Below are positions 7,697 through 16,800 of a stretch of DNA of 39,741 bases, piece by piece. A program made the position numbers and the translations under genes. The stretch spans positions 1-39,741 of the forward strand of contig JAJFTY010000231.1 in the NCBI GenBank assembly GCA_021372695.1, written 5' to 3'. How positions within the stretch are numbered: position 1 is the stretch's first letter; the number at the start of each line of letters is the position of its first letter. The notes under the pieces are model-generated. The model was not told the origin of the DNA and did no database searches. It saw only the letters and a program-made list of their open reading frames with translations. The stretch is from Deltaproteobacteria bacterium (GTDB lineage Bacteria; Desulfobacterota; Syntrophia; Syntrophales; UBA5619).

Positions 7697-9325
7697 CTAT
7701 GAAAACAACTTTTTCAGCGCCTGGTAGAGCTCCCGGACGGTGAAGCAGTCGCCGTCGTATTTGAGCACCCGTCGATCGACCGCCAGCCCCAGCTCCCGTT
7801 TCAGCAATCCGGCAAACTGGCCCGTCGCGTTGTTCTCCACGCAGATCAGCCGTTTCTCCGCCAGGCGGTAGGGGGCGATCATCGCTTCCGAGAGCGGATA
7901 GACCTGCCCGAAATGGAGCACGGCCACGGGAAGGCCCTCGGCGTTCAGCCGCTCCGCGGCCTCCTGGACGATCAGCCGGTTCGACCCCCAGGAGAGAACG
8001 ACCGTTGCCGCCTCCGCTGCGCCGTGGGATCTCGGCTGGACCGCCGCCTCTTTCAGAAGAGCGAGCTTGGAGAGCCGCTTTTCGACCATCCGCTTCCGCA
8101 GGGCCGGATCTTCCGCGATCTTCCCCTCTTCGTCATGCTCGTCGGAACCGAGCTTGACCAGGGCATCGGAAAGCCCCGGATAGGTCAGCGGGGAAATCCC
8201 GTCCGCCGTCAGGCGGTAGCGCTTGTAGGCCGCATCGAAGGTTCCGTACGGGCGTTCCATCACGTCCAGCGGAATCCGGTCGCTCTCGACCACCTGGACG
8301 GAGTCGGCAAAGTACTGGTCCGTCAGCAGGAAAACGGGAATCTGGAACCGGTCGGCCAGATCGAAGGCCTTCTGGGAAAGCTCGATGGTCTCGACGATGC
8401 AGCCGGGGGCGAAGACGATCCGGGGGAATTCCCCGTGGCCCGCGTGGAGGATGAAGTTCAGGTCTCCCTGCTCGGTCCGGGTGGGAAGACCGGTGGCCGG
8501 ACCGGGCCGCTGGGCCACGGCGATCACGATCGGCGTCTCGGTCATCCCGGCGAGCGACACCCCCTCCTGCATCAGCGCGAAGCCGCCGCCGGCCGTGGCC
8601 ACCATCGACCGGACCCCGGCATAGGAGGCGCCGACGGCCATGTTGATCGCGGCGATCTCGTCCTCGGCCTGCTCGAAGTGGATGGGCAGGTCGAGCGCCG
8701 CCTCGGAAAGGTAGTGCTGGATCGAGGTGGCGGGCGTCATGGGGTAACCCGCCGCGAAACGGCAGCCGCCCAGGAGCGCCCCGAAGGCGAGGGCCTGGTT
8801 GCCGTCGAATTTGACGGGGCAGACCGCGGCAGGCGCAACGGGGAAGGCCCCAGCGATCTTCCAGCGGAGCGCGAAGTTGTGCCCCATGACCAGCCAGGGC
8901 GCTTTCCCGGGTTCGGCCGCCTCCGTCATCCGCTCCGGCGTCACGCCGATCACCGCCAGAACGACCCCGACCAGCGCCGTGTTGGCGGAGCGGACTTCCC
9001 CGAAGAGCCTCTTCCCCTCCTCTCCGATCTCCACCGTCATGGCGCGGGAGAGATAGATGCCGTTCTCGCGCAGCTCTGGCTTGTGAAGCGGCTCGGTGTC
9101 GCTGTCGAGGGCGATCACCATTTCCCACTTCTCGCCGGAGAGCGCGTGCACCGCATGGTCGGCGATCCGGACCATGTGGCGGTTATGGCCGCCGCGGATC
9201 CGGGACATGTAATTCTTGGTGGCGAAGAAGTGGTAGCGGAGGCCGGTCAGCATTTCCGTCAGCTCCAGCTCCACGGAAAAGGCCCCCTGCCCTCCCTCGC
9301 CGCCGATCAGCACATTGAATTCCAT
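7697..9325 (-). CDS. korA: 2-oxoacid:ferredoxin oxidoreductase, alpha subunit with fused gamma domain
   Basis: A 542-residue subunit with an N-terminal gamma domain (residues 1-180, beginning MEFNVLIGGEGGQG) followed by the pyrimidine-binding alpha domain (about 190-540). Typical alpha motifs include GNQALAFGALLGGCRFAAGYPMTPATS-like text split around residue 200, then EQAEDEIAAINMAVGASYAG and TATGGGFALM-like stretches (here TAGGGFALMQEG). An in-frame GTG 15 nt upstream (9340) has no ribosome-binding site, while ATG 9325 has GGAAGG 7 nt before it. It pairs with KorB to form a heterotetramer or dimer of heterodimers without separate gamma or delta subunits. Divergent from the PAS-LuxR regulator at 9539; that regulator may control both directions, but this is inferred. 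Confidence 0.87.
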   Translation of the reverse strand: MEFNVLIGGEGGQGAFSVELELTEMLTGLRYHFFATKNYMSRIRGGHNRHMVRIADHAVHALSGEKWEMVIALDSDTEPLHKPELRENGIYLSRAMTVEIGEEGKRLFGEVRSANTALVGVVLAVIGVTPERMTEAAEPGKAPWLVMGHNFALRWKIAGAFPVAPAAVCPVKFDGNQALAFGALLGGCRFAAGYPMTPATSIQHYLSEAALDLPIHFEQAEDEIAAINMAVGASYAGVRSMVATAGGGFALMQEGVSLAGMTETPIVIAVAQRPGPATGLPTRTEQGDLNFILHAGHGEFPRIVFAPGCIVETIELSQKAFDLADRFQIPVFLLTDQYFADSVQVVESDRIPLDVMERPYGTFDAAYKRYRLTADGISPLTYPGLSDALVKLGSDEHDEEGKIAEDPALRKRMVEKRLSKLALLKEAAVQPRSHGAAEAATVVLSWGSNRLIVQEAAERLNAEGLPVAVLHFGQVYPLSEAMIAPYRLAEKRLICVENNATGQFAGLLKRELGLAVDRRVLKYDGDCFTVRELYQALKKLFS

Positions 9326-9449
9326 GCTCTTCCTTCCCACACCCGTTTTTTTGGCTCTCCCTCTTCAGGCCTGGTCCATGCCCCCGGGAGATATCATATT
9401 CTCACAGGGCAGCCCGACGTTCAAGCCCCGGGATGTCGATTTTTTGCTT

Positions 9450-9478
9450 TTGACACACAGCTATTTGTGTTCTAACGT
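9450..9478 (+). promoter_or_regulatory. Promoter with inverted repeat for the PAS-LuxR gene
   Basis: A consensus TTGACA (9450-9455), a 17-nt spacer and a weak -10 TAACGT (9473-9478) lie 60 nt before the ATG at 9539. An ACACA-N6-TGTGT dyad (9455-9470) fills the spacer and could bind a repressor or the regulator itself. The -10 matches only 3 of 6. Confidence 0.4.
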
Positions 9479-9538
9479 CCTCCGCGGAGCCGGCCTTGCC
9501 CCGGATGATTGTGGCCGGTCAGCAATGGAGGAGTCCCG

Positions 9539-10597
9539 ATGAGCCAGCAGAAAGATGGAAAAACGGCAAAAAAAGCCGGATCGAACGGGTATAGCGGTGA
9601 GGTTGTGGGATTCGAAGGCAGCCCCAAGGATGACTTCATTCAGAGGCAGGCCGCACTCCTCCGGGAACAGGCGGAGCTGCTCGACCTGGCCGAAGACATC
9701 ATCATGGTTCTCGATCCGGAGCATCGGATCCTGTTCTGGAATCGCGGGGCCGAGGAGAAATATGGATGGCCGAAGGAGGAGGCGATGGGCCAGCCTGCGC
9801 AGATCCTCCTGCAGACCCAGTTTCCAAAACCCATGGCGGAGGTCGATGCTGATTTGCTGCTCCACGGGAGATGGGACGGGGAGCTCATCCATACCCGCCG
9901 GGACGGGGCGCAGCTCAACGTGGAGAGCCGCTGGGCCGTTCACATGGGCCAGAAGGTCGGTTCATTCGTCATCCTGTGCATCAACAACGACATCACCAAG
10001 CGGAAGAATGCCGAGGAGATGCTTCAGAAGACGCTTCAGGAACTGGAGGTCCGCGTTCAGAAGCGGACGGAAGATCTGACCAAAGCCAATGCGGATCTGG
10101 AAGCGGAAATCATCGAGAGGAAGCGGACGGAAGAGGTCCTCAGGCAGCGGGAAGCGGAGCTGGAGATCAAATCGCGCAACATGGAGGAGATGAACGGCGC
10201 CCTGAAGGTCCTGCTGAAGAAAAGGGAGGAAGACCGGGTCGAGCTGGGGGAAAACGTCCTGGCGAACATCAAGGAGATGGTCGTTCCCTATCTGGATAAG
10301 CTCAGGCGGAGCAGTCTGGACGCAGATCAGGTCAACTACCTCAACATCATCGAAACCCATCTCCAAGAGATCACCTCCCCTTTTCTGAAAAACATCACCT
10401 CCCGCCACTGGAATCTCACCCCCCGGGAATTTCAGGTGGCCAGCCTGATCAAAGACAACAAGACCACGAAGGAGATCGCAGAGTTGATGAACGTCTGCGC
10501 GGGGTCCGTCGAACTGCATCGAAACCATATCCGCGCGAAACTGGGCCTGACCAACAAGAAGATCAACCTTCGCTCCTACCTGTTGACACTCCAATAA
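9539..10597 (+). CDS. PAS-domain sensor with LuxR-type DNA-binding domain
   Basis: A 352-residue cytoplasmic one-component regulator. A PAS domain (about 35-155, DIIMVLDPEHRILFWNRGAE) is followed by a long coiled coil (about 155-240, rich in E/K/R heptads) and a C-terminal LuxR helix-turn-helix (about 290-350, LTPREFQVASLIKDNKTTKE). There is no receiver domain and no transmembrane segment, so the signal is probably sensed directly by PAS (redox, ligand or haem; not determinable). The helical segment before the HTH looks like a family often found in Deltaproteobacteria. An earlier in-frame start at 9509 lacks a ribosome-binding site; ATG 9539 has GGAGGAG 5 nt upstream. It lies between korAB and oadGB, making both plausible targets. 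Confidence 0.85.
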   Translation: MSQQKDGKTAKKAGSNGYSGEVVGFEGSPKDDFIQRQAALLREQAELLDLAEDIIMVLDPEHRILFWNRGAEEKYGWPKEEAMGQPAQILLQTQFPKPMAEVDADLLLHGRWDGELIHTRRDGAQLNVESRWAVHMGQKVGSFVILCINNDITKRKNAEEMLQKTLQELEVRVQKRTEDLTKANADLEAEIIERKRTEEVLRQREAELEIKSRNMEEMNGALKVLLKKREEDRVELGENVLANIKEMVVPYLDKLRRSSLDADQVNYLNIIETHLQEITSPFLKNITSRHWNLTPREFQVASLIKDNKTTKEIAELMNVCAGSVELHRNHIRAKLGLTNKKINLRSYLLTLQ

Positions 10598-10665
10598 GCC
10601 TGCCTGGCAGGTCAAAATGCACCATCCTCCCGACACCGAGGGTCGTCGCTCCAACTTTCAACCAT

Positions 10666-10694
10666 AAGCATTTAATATATGCTTTACATATACT
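10666..10694 (+). promoter_or_regulatory. Activator-type promoter upstream of oadGB
   Basis: A good -10 TATACT (10689-10694) has no recognisable -35 at the right distance. In the -35 position begins a dyad AAGCAT-N7-ATGCTT (10666-10684). A dyad replacing the -35 is what an activator-dependent promoter looks like, and the PAS-LuxR gene lies immediately upstream. The link to that protein is inferred. Confidence 0.4.
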
Positions 10695-10737
10695 CTTTTT
10701 ACATTTCGCCTGAGCCGTTTTTTCTGTAAGGAGATGC

Positions 10738-10773
10738 CGGGAGCGGTTCTCCCGTCCCCCGCAAGTCGCGGGG
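10738..10773 (+). promoter_or_regulatory. Two tandem hairpins in the oadGB leader
   Basis: Stem 1 pairs CGGGAG (10738-10743) with CTCCCG (10749-10754). Stem 2 pairs CCCCGC (10757-10762) with GCGGGG (10768-10773). Both end 15 nt before the GGAGGTG ribosome-binding site at 10789-10795. I do not recognise a known riboswitch class. The leader from the proposed start point to ATG is about 100 nt. Confidence 0.4.
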
Positions 10774-10801
10774 CAGAGCCAATCTTTTGGAGGTGGGTAT
10801 C

Positions 10802-10993
10802 ATGATCGAGTGGGGAAAGGCATTTCAGGTAGCTTTTGTCGGGTTGAGCGGCGTGTTTGCGGGGCTCATCCTCCTGGACATCTTTATCGTATTCTTCGCC
10901 AGGATTTTCCGCGTCGTCGAATGGGTCGGAGCCAAGAGACCGTTCATCGAACATCTCTTCATCGGATTTCGATATGCGAGAAAGAACGGATAA
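10802..10993 (+). CDS. oadG: Small OadG-like gamma subunit of a Na+-pump decarboxylase
   Basis: A 63-residue protein with one N-terminal transmembrane helix (about residues 9-36) and a short basic tail, placed directly before the beta subunit. This matches the OadG/gamma subunit that anchors and assembles the Na+-translocating decarboxylase. The family is poorly conserved, so size, topology and position carry most of the weight. ATG 10802 is preferred over an in-frame TTG at 10787, because GGAGGTG (10789-10795) is 6 nt upstream of the ATG. The stop codon overlaps the next start (TAATG), indicating translational coupling with OadB. Confidence 0.7.
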   Translation: MIEWGKAFQVAFVGLSGVFAGLILLDIFIVFFARIFRVVEWVGAKRPFIEHLFIGFRYARKNG

Positions 10994-12108
10994 TGGACCT
11001 CTTGCTTGACATGTTTCAAAAAACGGGATTCCCCCAGATCACATGGGGTAATGTGCTCATGTGGATCATCTCCATGGTGTTTCTCTTTCTGGCCGTCCGG
11101 AAGGAATATGAGCCTCTTTTGCTGGTGCCGATCAGCTTCGGAATCCTGCTGGCAAACATCCCGATGGCGGAATTCATGAAGGAGAATAATTTTCTCTGGG
11201 TCTTCTACCATTTCGCCATCGCCCGATGGGACCTGCTGCCTCCCATCATTTTCATGGGGGTCGGCGCCATGACTGACTTCGGTCCCTGTATCGCAAACCC
11301 CAAAACCCTCCTTCTGGGCGCCGCGGCCCAGTTCGGGGTGTATGTCACGTTTTTCGGGGCGATTTTTCTGGGCTTTTCGATACCTGAAGCAGCTTCGATC
11401 GGAATCATCGGCGGGGCCGATGGACCGACGACTATCTTCCTGACCTCCAAGCTGGCGTCTCACCTGCTTGGAGCCAACGCCGTGGCGGCCTACTCCTACA
11501 TGGCCATGGTGCCGATCATTCAGCCTCCGATCATGAGGCTGCTTACGACCAAAGCGGAGCGGATGATCCGGATGAAGCAGATGCGCTCCGTGAGCAGACT
11601 CGAGAAGATCGGATTCGCCGTCGTGGCGACCCTCGTGGTGTGCATGCTCGCCCCGGACGCGGCGCCCCTGATGGGGATGTTCATGCTGGGCAACCTGTTT
11701 CGCGAGTGCGGTGTGGTCACCCGCCTTTCCAATGCCGCCCAGAATGAGCTCATCAACATCGTGACCATATTTCTCGCCGTGTGCGTCGGAGCCACGATGT
11801 CCGCGGACGTTTTTCTCAAGCCCCAATCCCTGTTCATCTTCTTTCTGGGTCTGGTGGCCTTCTCCTTCAGCACGGTCGGCGGTCTCCTGCTCGCCAAATT
11901 CATGAATCTCTTCCTGAAAGATAAGATCAATCCGCTCATCGGGTCGGCGGGCGTCTCGGCTGTGCCCATGGCCGCCCGGGTCTCCCAGGTAGTGGCCCGC
12001 GCCGACGACAAGCACAACTTCATCCTCATGCACGCCATGGGGCCCAATGTGGCGGGCGTGATCGGCACGGCCCTTGCGGCCGGTCTTTTCCTCAACATGC
12101 TGAAATAG
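10993..12108 (+). CDS. oadB: Na+-translocating decarboxylase beta subunit
   Basis: A 371-residue polytopic membrane protein of the OadB/GcdB/MmdB family, which couples decarboxylation of a carboxybiotin carrier to Na+ export. The [16 protein letters not shown] motif near residue 143 contains the conserved Asp that binds Na+. The C-terminal [17 protein letters not shown] motif is also characteristic. The start overlaps the gamma stop (TAATG at 10991-10995). No alpha carboxyltransferase or biotin carrier follows. The pump must therefore pair with a decarboxylase encoded elsewhere (oxaloacetate, methylmalonyl-CoA or glutaconyl-CoA), and the specific symbol is provisional. A long hairpin at 12131-12182 closes the operon. 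Confidence 0.88.
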   Translation: MDLLLDMFQKTGFPQITWGNVLMWIISMVFLFLAVRKEYEPLLLVPISFGILLANIPMAEFMKENNFLWVFYHFAIARWDLLPPIIFMGVGAMTDFGPCIANPKTLLLGAAAQFGVYVTFFGAIFLGFSIPEAASIGIIGGADGPTTIFLTSKLASHLLGANAVAAYSYMAMVPIIQPPIMRLLTTKAERMIRMKQMRSVSRLEKIGFAVVATLVVCMLAPDAAPLMGMFMLGNLFRECGVVTRLSNAAQNELINIVTIFLAVCVGATMSADVFLKPQSLFIFFLGLVAFSFSTVGGLLLAKFMNLFLKDKINPLIGSAGVSAVPMAARVSQVVARADDKHNFILMHAMGPNVAGVIGTALAAGLFLNMLK

Positions 12109-12130
12109 GGATCTCGAACCCGACTTCGGA

Positions 12131-12182
12131 TGACTTCCCCGGGGCACCCTTCCGTAGCGGAAGGGGTGCCCCGGGGAAGTCA
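12131..12182 (+). terminator. Long hairpin after oadB
   Basis: Arms of about 23 nt (12131-12154 and 12158-12182, ACTTCCCCGGGGCACCC against its complement with one bulged G) form a very stable stem 22 nt after the oadB stop. Only a weak T stretch (TTTTG at 12190-12194) follows. It is a probable terminator or 3' stabiliser. Confidence 0.65.
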
Positions 12183-12221
12183 GGGAAGGTTTTGTTCAGG
12201 AGAATCGCGCCGTCCGGACCG

Positions 12222-12440
12222 CTACGGCTGGGCCTGCTCCACGGTCTCGCCCCACCACTCCTCCTCCTTCGAGAGCTGGGCGTCCTTCGGTTGGGGATGC
12301 TTGTACCCGTACAAGCTGAATTTGAAATGGTCCCAGTCTCTGTACATCGCGTTATGTTCGTAGAAACCCGACTCCCTGGCCGCGGCGCCGCATCCGGAGA
12401 GAAACAGCAGCGCCAGAAGAACGAATAACGTCTTTTTCAT
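12222..12440 (-). CDS. Small lipoprotein of unknown function
   Basis: A 72-residue predicted lipoprotein. MKKTLFVLLALLFLSGC is a textbook signal with the lipobox LSGC; the Cys at residue 17 would be lipidated. The mature part of about 55 residues is aromatic-rich (YEHNAMYRDWDHFKFS, then EEEWWGE) and has no cysteine beyond the lipobox. I recognise no characterised function. An in-frame TTG at 12446 adds two residues, but ATG 12440 has GGAGG with 7-nt spacing. It lies alone between the convergent oadB and the upstream cyclase gene on the same strand. A possible -35 (TTGACG at 12490-12495, minus strand) and a dyad at 12501-12531 lie upstream. Confidence 0.75.
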   Translation of the reverse strand: MKKTLFVLLALLFLSGCGAAARESGFYEHNAMYRDWDHFKFSLYGYKHPQPKDAQLSKEEEWWGETVEQAQP

Positions 12441-12500
12441 GTCCAAACCTCCACATTTTTTCTTGGATTGGATAATTTTGAAGGCTTGGCGTCAACCCGG

Positions 12501-12531
12501 GGAGAATGTAGGCATACTGGTAGCATTCTCC
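12501..12531. other. 8-bp inverted repeat with 15-nt loop
   Basis: GGAGAATG (12501-12508) and CATTCTCC (12524-12531) are perfect complements. On the minus strand the element lies after the cyclase gene (stop at 12748) and before the small lipoprotein. It could terminate the first or regulate the second. The remaining sequence of the 307-nt gap 12441-12747 shows no convincing gene. Confidence 0.35.
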
Positions 12532-12747
12532 TACCGTATCGCCGAAGAACCGCTGCCAGTCTCGTCGCATCGTGTTATTCTGTGCGTCTGATTTCCTTCA
12601 GGACGGCGAGGCCGGAGCGGTTTCATGGGAATCGATAACAATCGCAACCTTGTGCCCGTCGATCCGGAGTCGAACAGGATGCCGCGGTTCCCAGAAATCC
12701 CGGCCGGGGCCGCGGCGACTTCGGTGGAGGCGATGCTCCTGCTGAAT

Positions 12748-13845
12748 TCATGGCTGACGCCGATCGGGTGAATAGACCTTGACGGGATGATGGATGCCCT
12801 TGACGTGGATCTCTCCCTTGGGCGTGCAGGGAATCTTGTCGCTGACCAGCTCATAGGTCGTATGGCTGATCAGGACGCTGCCCGGTTCACAGCTCGATTC
12901 CAGGCGCGCCGCGAGGTTGACCTGCCTGCCGATCGCGGTATAATCCATGCGGCGCGGGGAGCCGAAGCTGCCGACGTTGGCAACGCCGGTGTTCACCCCG
13001 ATGCGGATGCGCAGCGGTTTGTTCGCCCCGTATTTTCGCCAGGAAGAGTCCAGTTCGGCCACCCGTTCATTCATCTCCAGCGCCATCCGGACGGCCCGAA
13101 GGGCATGATCGCGGTCGTCGGTGGCGTTGGGCGCACCGAAGAAGCAGACCACGGCATCCCCGACGAACTTGTCGATCGTGGCGCCGTACTTCTCCGAGAC
13201 CCCGGTCATCTCGGCAAGGTACTCGTTCAACAGCAGGGAGAGGTCTTCCGGTTCGAGTTCGTCGGCCGTGTCGCTGAACCCGCTGATGTCCGAAAAAACG
13301 ATGGTCAGCCGGCGGCGGCTGGGCGCGGAGACGTCGTCATGCCGGCCCTCCCGGATCTTCTGCGCGAGCTGGTCGGCAACGTACCGGCTGACGATCTCGT
13401 TGGCCTGTTTGAGCCGGTCCGCCAGTTCCCGGAGATGCTTCTGATAGCGGCACAGCTTCAGGTGCGTCTCCACGCGGGCCTCCACCTCTTCGAACTGGAA
13501 CGGCTTGGTGACGTAGTCGACGCCGCCGCTGCCGAAGGCCTTGACCTTGTCCAGCGCTTCGTTCAGCGCACTGATAAAAATCACCGGGATGTTCCGGAAC
13601 CCCATCTCGTGTTTCAGCCTCCGGCATACCTCAAAGCCGTCCATCTCCGGCATGCTGATGTCGAGAAGGATCAGATCGGGCGGTTCATGCTCCACGGCCT
13701 TGAGCGCCAGCTTGCCGCTGGGGACCGGCCGCACCCGGTGGCCTTTCTCCTTGAGCATGCCGGTGAGGAGGGTGAGGTTGGCGGGCACGTCGTCGACGAC
13801 GAGGATGTTGCCGGGGATTGGAGCGGCATAGTTGGTGTCGGTCAT
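12748..13845 (-). CDS. Response regulator with class III adenylate cyclase output
   Basis: A 365-residue cytoplasmic protein. The receiver domain (about 13-125) has the acidic pair VVDD near 18 and the phospho-acceptor Asp in LLDISMPEMDG near residue 60. A helical linker (130-175) leads to a class III nucleotide cyclase domain (about 180-355). Both metal aspartates are visible (VFSDISGFSD and KFVGDAVVCFFG). The purine-specifying Lys of KFVGD and Asp of DYTAIG point to ATP rather than GTP, and VNLAARLE gives the transition-state Asn and Arg. It should make cAMP in response to phosphorylation. The gene starts 3 nt after the stop of the hybrid kinase, which is the obvious phosphodonor. Confidence 0.92.
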   Translation of the reverse strand: MTDTNYAAPIPGNILVVDDVPANLTLLTGMLKEKGHRVRPVPSGKLALKAVEHEPPDLILLDISMPEMDGFEVCRRLKHEMGFRNIPVIFISALNEALDKVKAFGSGGVDYVTKPFQFEEVEARVETHLKLCRYQKHLRELADRLKQANEIVSRYVADQLAQKIREGRHDDVSAPSRRRLTIVFSDISGFSDTADELEPEDLSLLLNEYLAEMTGVSEKYGATIDKFVGDAVVCFFGAPNATDDRDHALRAVRMALEMNERVAELDSSWRKYGANKPLRIRIGVNTGVANVGSFGSPRRMDYTAIGRQVNLAARLESSCEPGSVLISHTTYELVSDKIPCTPKGEIHVKGIHHPVKVYSPDRRQP

Positions 13846-13848
13846 GGG

Positions 13849-16800
13849 TCAGGCTCCTGAGGAAAAAAGTTCGATCAGTGCGTCGTATTCGTAACGGCCG
13901 GCCATCTCCCGCACCCGCCTGGCCAGGAGCGGATGGTCTGGAATCAACTGCTCCGCGAGGTCGTTCAACCGGTCCAGGTCGGCGCTTTCCACGGCCTCCC
14001 GCATTTGTCCAACCAGATCCGGGGGAAGCGCGGCGGCGCTTTTTCGCATCGCTTCGTCATCCTCTGTCTGGGCGGCGGCCCTTTCCCCGCCTGCCTCTTC
14101 CTCGTACTCGTAGGCAGCGCCGGTCAGCCGGCCGACCGTCTCAAACAGTTCCGCCTCCTTGAAAGGTTTCGCCAGGTACGCGTCCGCACCGGCTGCAAAA
14201 ACGCGCTGCCGGTCCTCCTCGAAGGCGCTCGCGGTGACGGCGATGATCGCGGTACTGCGGATATCCGCCGACGCCCTGATCCTCTTCGTGGCCTCGTAGC
14301 CGTCCATGACGGGCATGGTCATGTCCATGAGAACCGCCTGTGGCTTCCATTCCCGGACCAGACGGACCGCTTCCGCGCCGTTTTCCACCTCCCGGATCGA
14401 AAATCCCACGGCCGTGAGCAGCTGCGAGAGGAGCAGGCGGTTCGTCTCCCGGTCGTCGGCGATCAGGACCCGCACCTCCTTCTGGCCGGGTTTCAGCCGG
14501 ATCACGCGCCTTCTCAACTCTTTCTTCGGCGCCTCCTCTTCCCGGCCCTCCCGGACCGGAACCTCGAAACGGAATGTGGTTCCCTTGCCGATCGTGCTGG
14601 AGACCGAGATGGATCCTCCCATGATCTGGACGAATCCGCGGCTCAGAGCGAGTCCCAGCCCGGTCCCGCCGCTCTTGAGCCCGGCCGTGGTCTGCTCGAA
14701 GGCCTGGAACAGGCGGCCGATCTCCTCTTCGGCCATTCCGGGACCGGTGTCCTCCACCTCGAACAGGAGCTCGATCGCGTCGGTCTTCGCGAACCGGGTG
14801 CGGAGGCGCAGGGCGATGCCCCCCTCCTCGGTGAACTTCACCGCATTTCCCAGGATGTTGATCAGCACCTGGCGCAGCTTGCCCTCGTCGGTCACGACCC
14901 AGCGCGGGATTTCTCCGATCTGCTCGGCGAGGAAGCGCAGCTTCTTGGCGTCGGTCCGCACGCGGAACATCGTCTCGATGTCATTGATGAGGGAACAGAG
15001 GTCGAAGGTGTTCGGAGCGAAGGTCGCCCTCCCCGCCTCGATTTTCGACATTTCGAGGATGTCGTTGATGAGCGCCAGAAGATGTTCCCCGCTTCGGTTG
15101 ATGACGTCGAGGTGCTCGTGCGACTGCTTCGAGAGGTCCGGGTCCCGTTGCATGAGCTGGGCAAACCCGAGGATGGCGTTCATGGGCGTCCGGATTTCGT
15201 GGGACATGTTGGCCAGGAAAATGCTTTTCGACTGGTTCGCCGCGTCCGCCGCCTTCTTCGCCTCCTTAAGCTCCGCCTCGACCAGCCGGATCTCCGTGAT
15301 GTCGTTCACGGATTCGATGGCGCCGACGACGTTGCCCTTCGAATCCTCCAGCTTGCTGGCATACCCCACGAGGATGATCCCCAGGGTCGGCATGTGGGAC
15401 TCCGCCGTCAGAATCCCCTCCTCTTCATGGACATTGCTGTAGAGGCGCTTGACCTCGTCGTCCGTCTTGGTCACCAGATCGATCAGGATCGGCCTGCGCT
15501 TGCCATGGAACGGAACCGCATACGCGTAGTTGTCCTTTCCGATCATCTCCTCCCGCTTCACGCGGGTGACCGCCTCCATGGCCTTGTTCCATGCGGTGAC
15601 CCTGCCTTCGCGATCGATCACCATGGTGGCGATCGGCAGGAAATTGATGATGTCGGCGAGGCGTCGTTCGGACTCGCGGAGGGCCTGTTCGGACCGTTTC
15701 CGCTCGCTGATGTCGTCCACGATGACGATGTTGCGGCCGAGCGCCCCGCCGGCATCTGCCGGATTCGATACGGTGATCTTCACCCAGATGGGGGTGCCGT
15801 CCTTTGCGACGTACCGCTTCTCGAGGGTGTAGTGCCCTATTTCCCTCGCGAGAAGCTGCTCCGCCTTCTCCTCATGCAGATGGAGGTCTTCCGGGTGGGT
15901 GATCTCCATGAAGGTGGTCGCGAGCATCTCCTCTTCGCTCCTGCCGAGGAGTTCGCACAGTCCCCGGTTCGCGGCGAGGAAGCGGCCCGTGTGGTGCTCG
16001 ATCTCGGCGACGCCCAGGGCCGCCTGTTCGAAGAAGGTGCGGTACCGGGCCTCGCTTCCGCGCAGGGCCGCTTCTGCGCGCCTGCGCTCGGTGATGTCGC
16101 GGGTTAATCCGACGTAGCCTGTCAGTTTCCCCCGGTCGTCCCGCATGGTGGTCATGGAGATCTCCACCCACACCGTGGAGCCGTCCTTGCGGTATTGTTC
16201 GACGTCCATGACGGCCGTCGGGTTCAGGCCCCGCTCGACATCGGGCAGATAAGCGCTGTATTTTTCGACGAGGGCCTTCAGCGACGCGGGAGTCACCGTT
16301 TCCGCCAGCGTCTTTTTCATCGCCTCCTCCGGCTCCAGTCCCCGCAGCTTTCGAATGGCCGGGCTGTAGTAGGTGAAGCGCAGTTCGGTGTCGGTCGTCC
16401 AGATGACGTCGTTGCTGTTCTCGGCGAGCAGCCGATATTTTTCCTCGCTCTCCCTCAGGCGCTCTTCGGCCCGTTTGCGCTCCGTGATGTTCTGCGACAC
16501 CCCTGTCCGGCCCTGGACCTCTCCGTCTTTGAATACCAGGGTGGAGAGGAAGCTGAACCATTTGACCGTGCCGCCCGCGTCGACGATCCGGAACTCCTGG
16601 ATGCCGGCCGGCTCATGGGTTTGGACCTCGTGCAGAAAATTGTCGATCAGCCGCTGCCGGTCGTCGGGATGAACGAAATGAAGGTACGATTTGCCTATGA
16701 TCTCCGCGGGGGTCTTGTAACCGAGCGCCTCGGCCATCGCTTCGTTGGCATAGGTGAAACGTCCGATGGCGTCCGTACCGACCAGGGATGCATGCGTGCC

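Noticed and set aside
9393..9424. TATGAT on the minus strand as a korA promoter
   Set aside because: The best upstream box (TTGAAC) is 20 nt away and partly matched. I could not support a promoter, though one must exist in 9326-9538.
12625..12771. 48-codon plus-strand frame with ATG
   Set aside because: It has no ribosome-binding site, overlaps the end of the cyclase gene antisense, and its translation shows no signal peptide or family motif.
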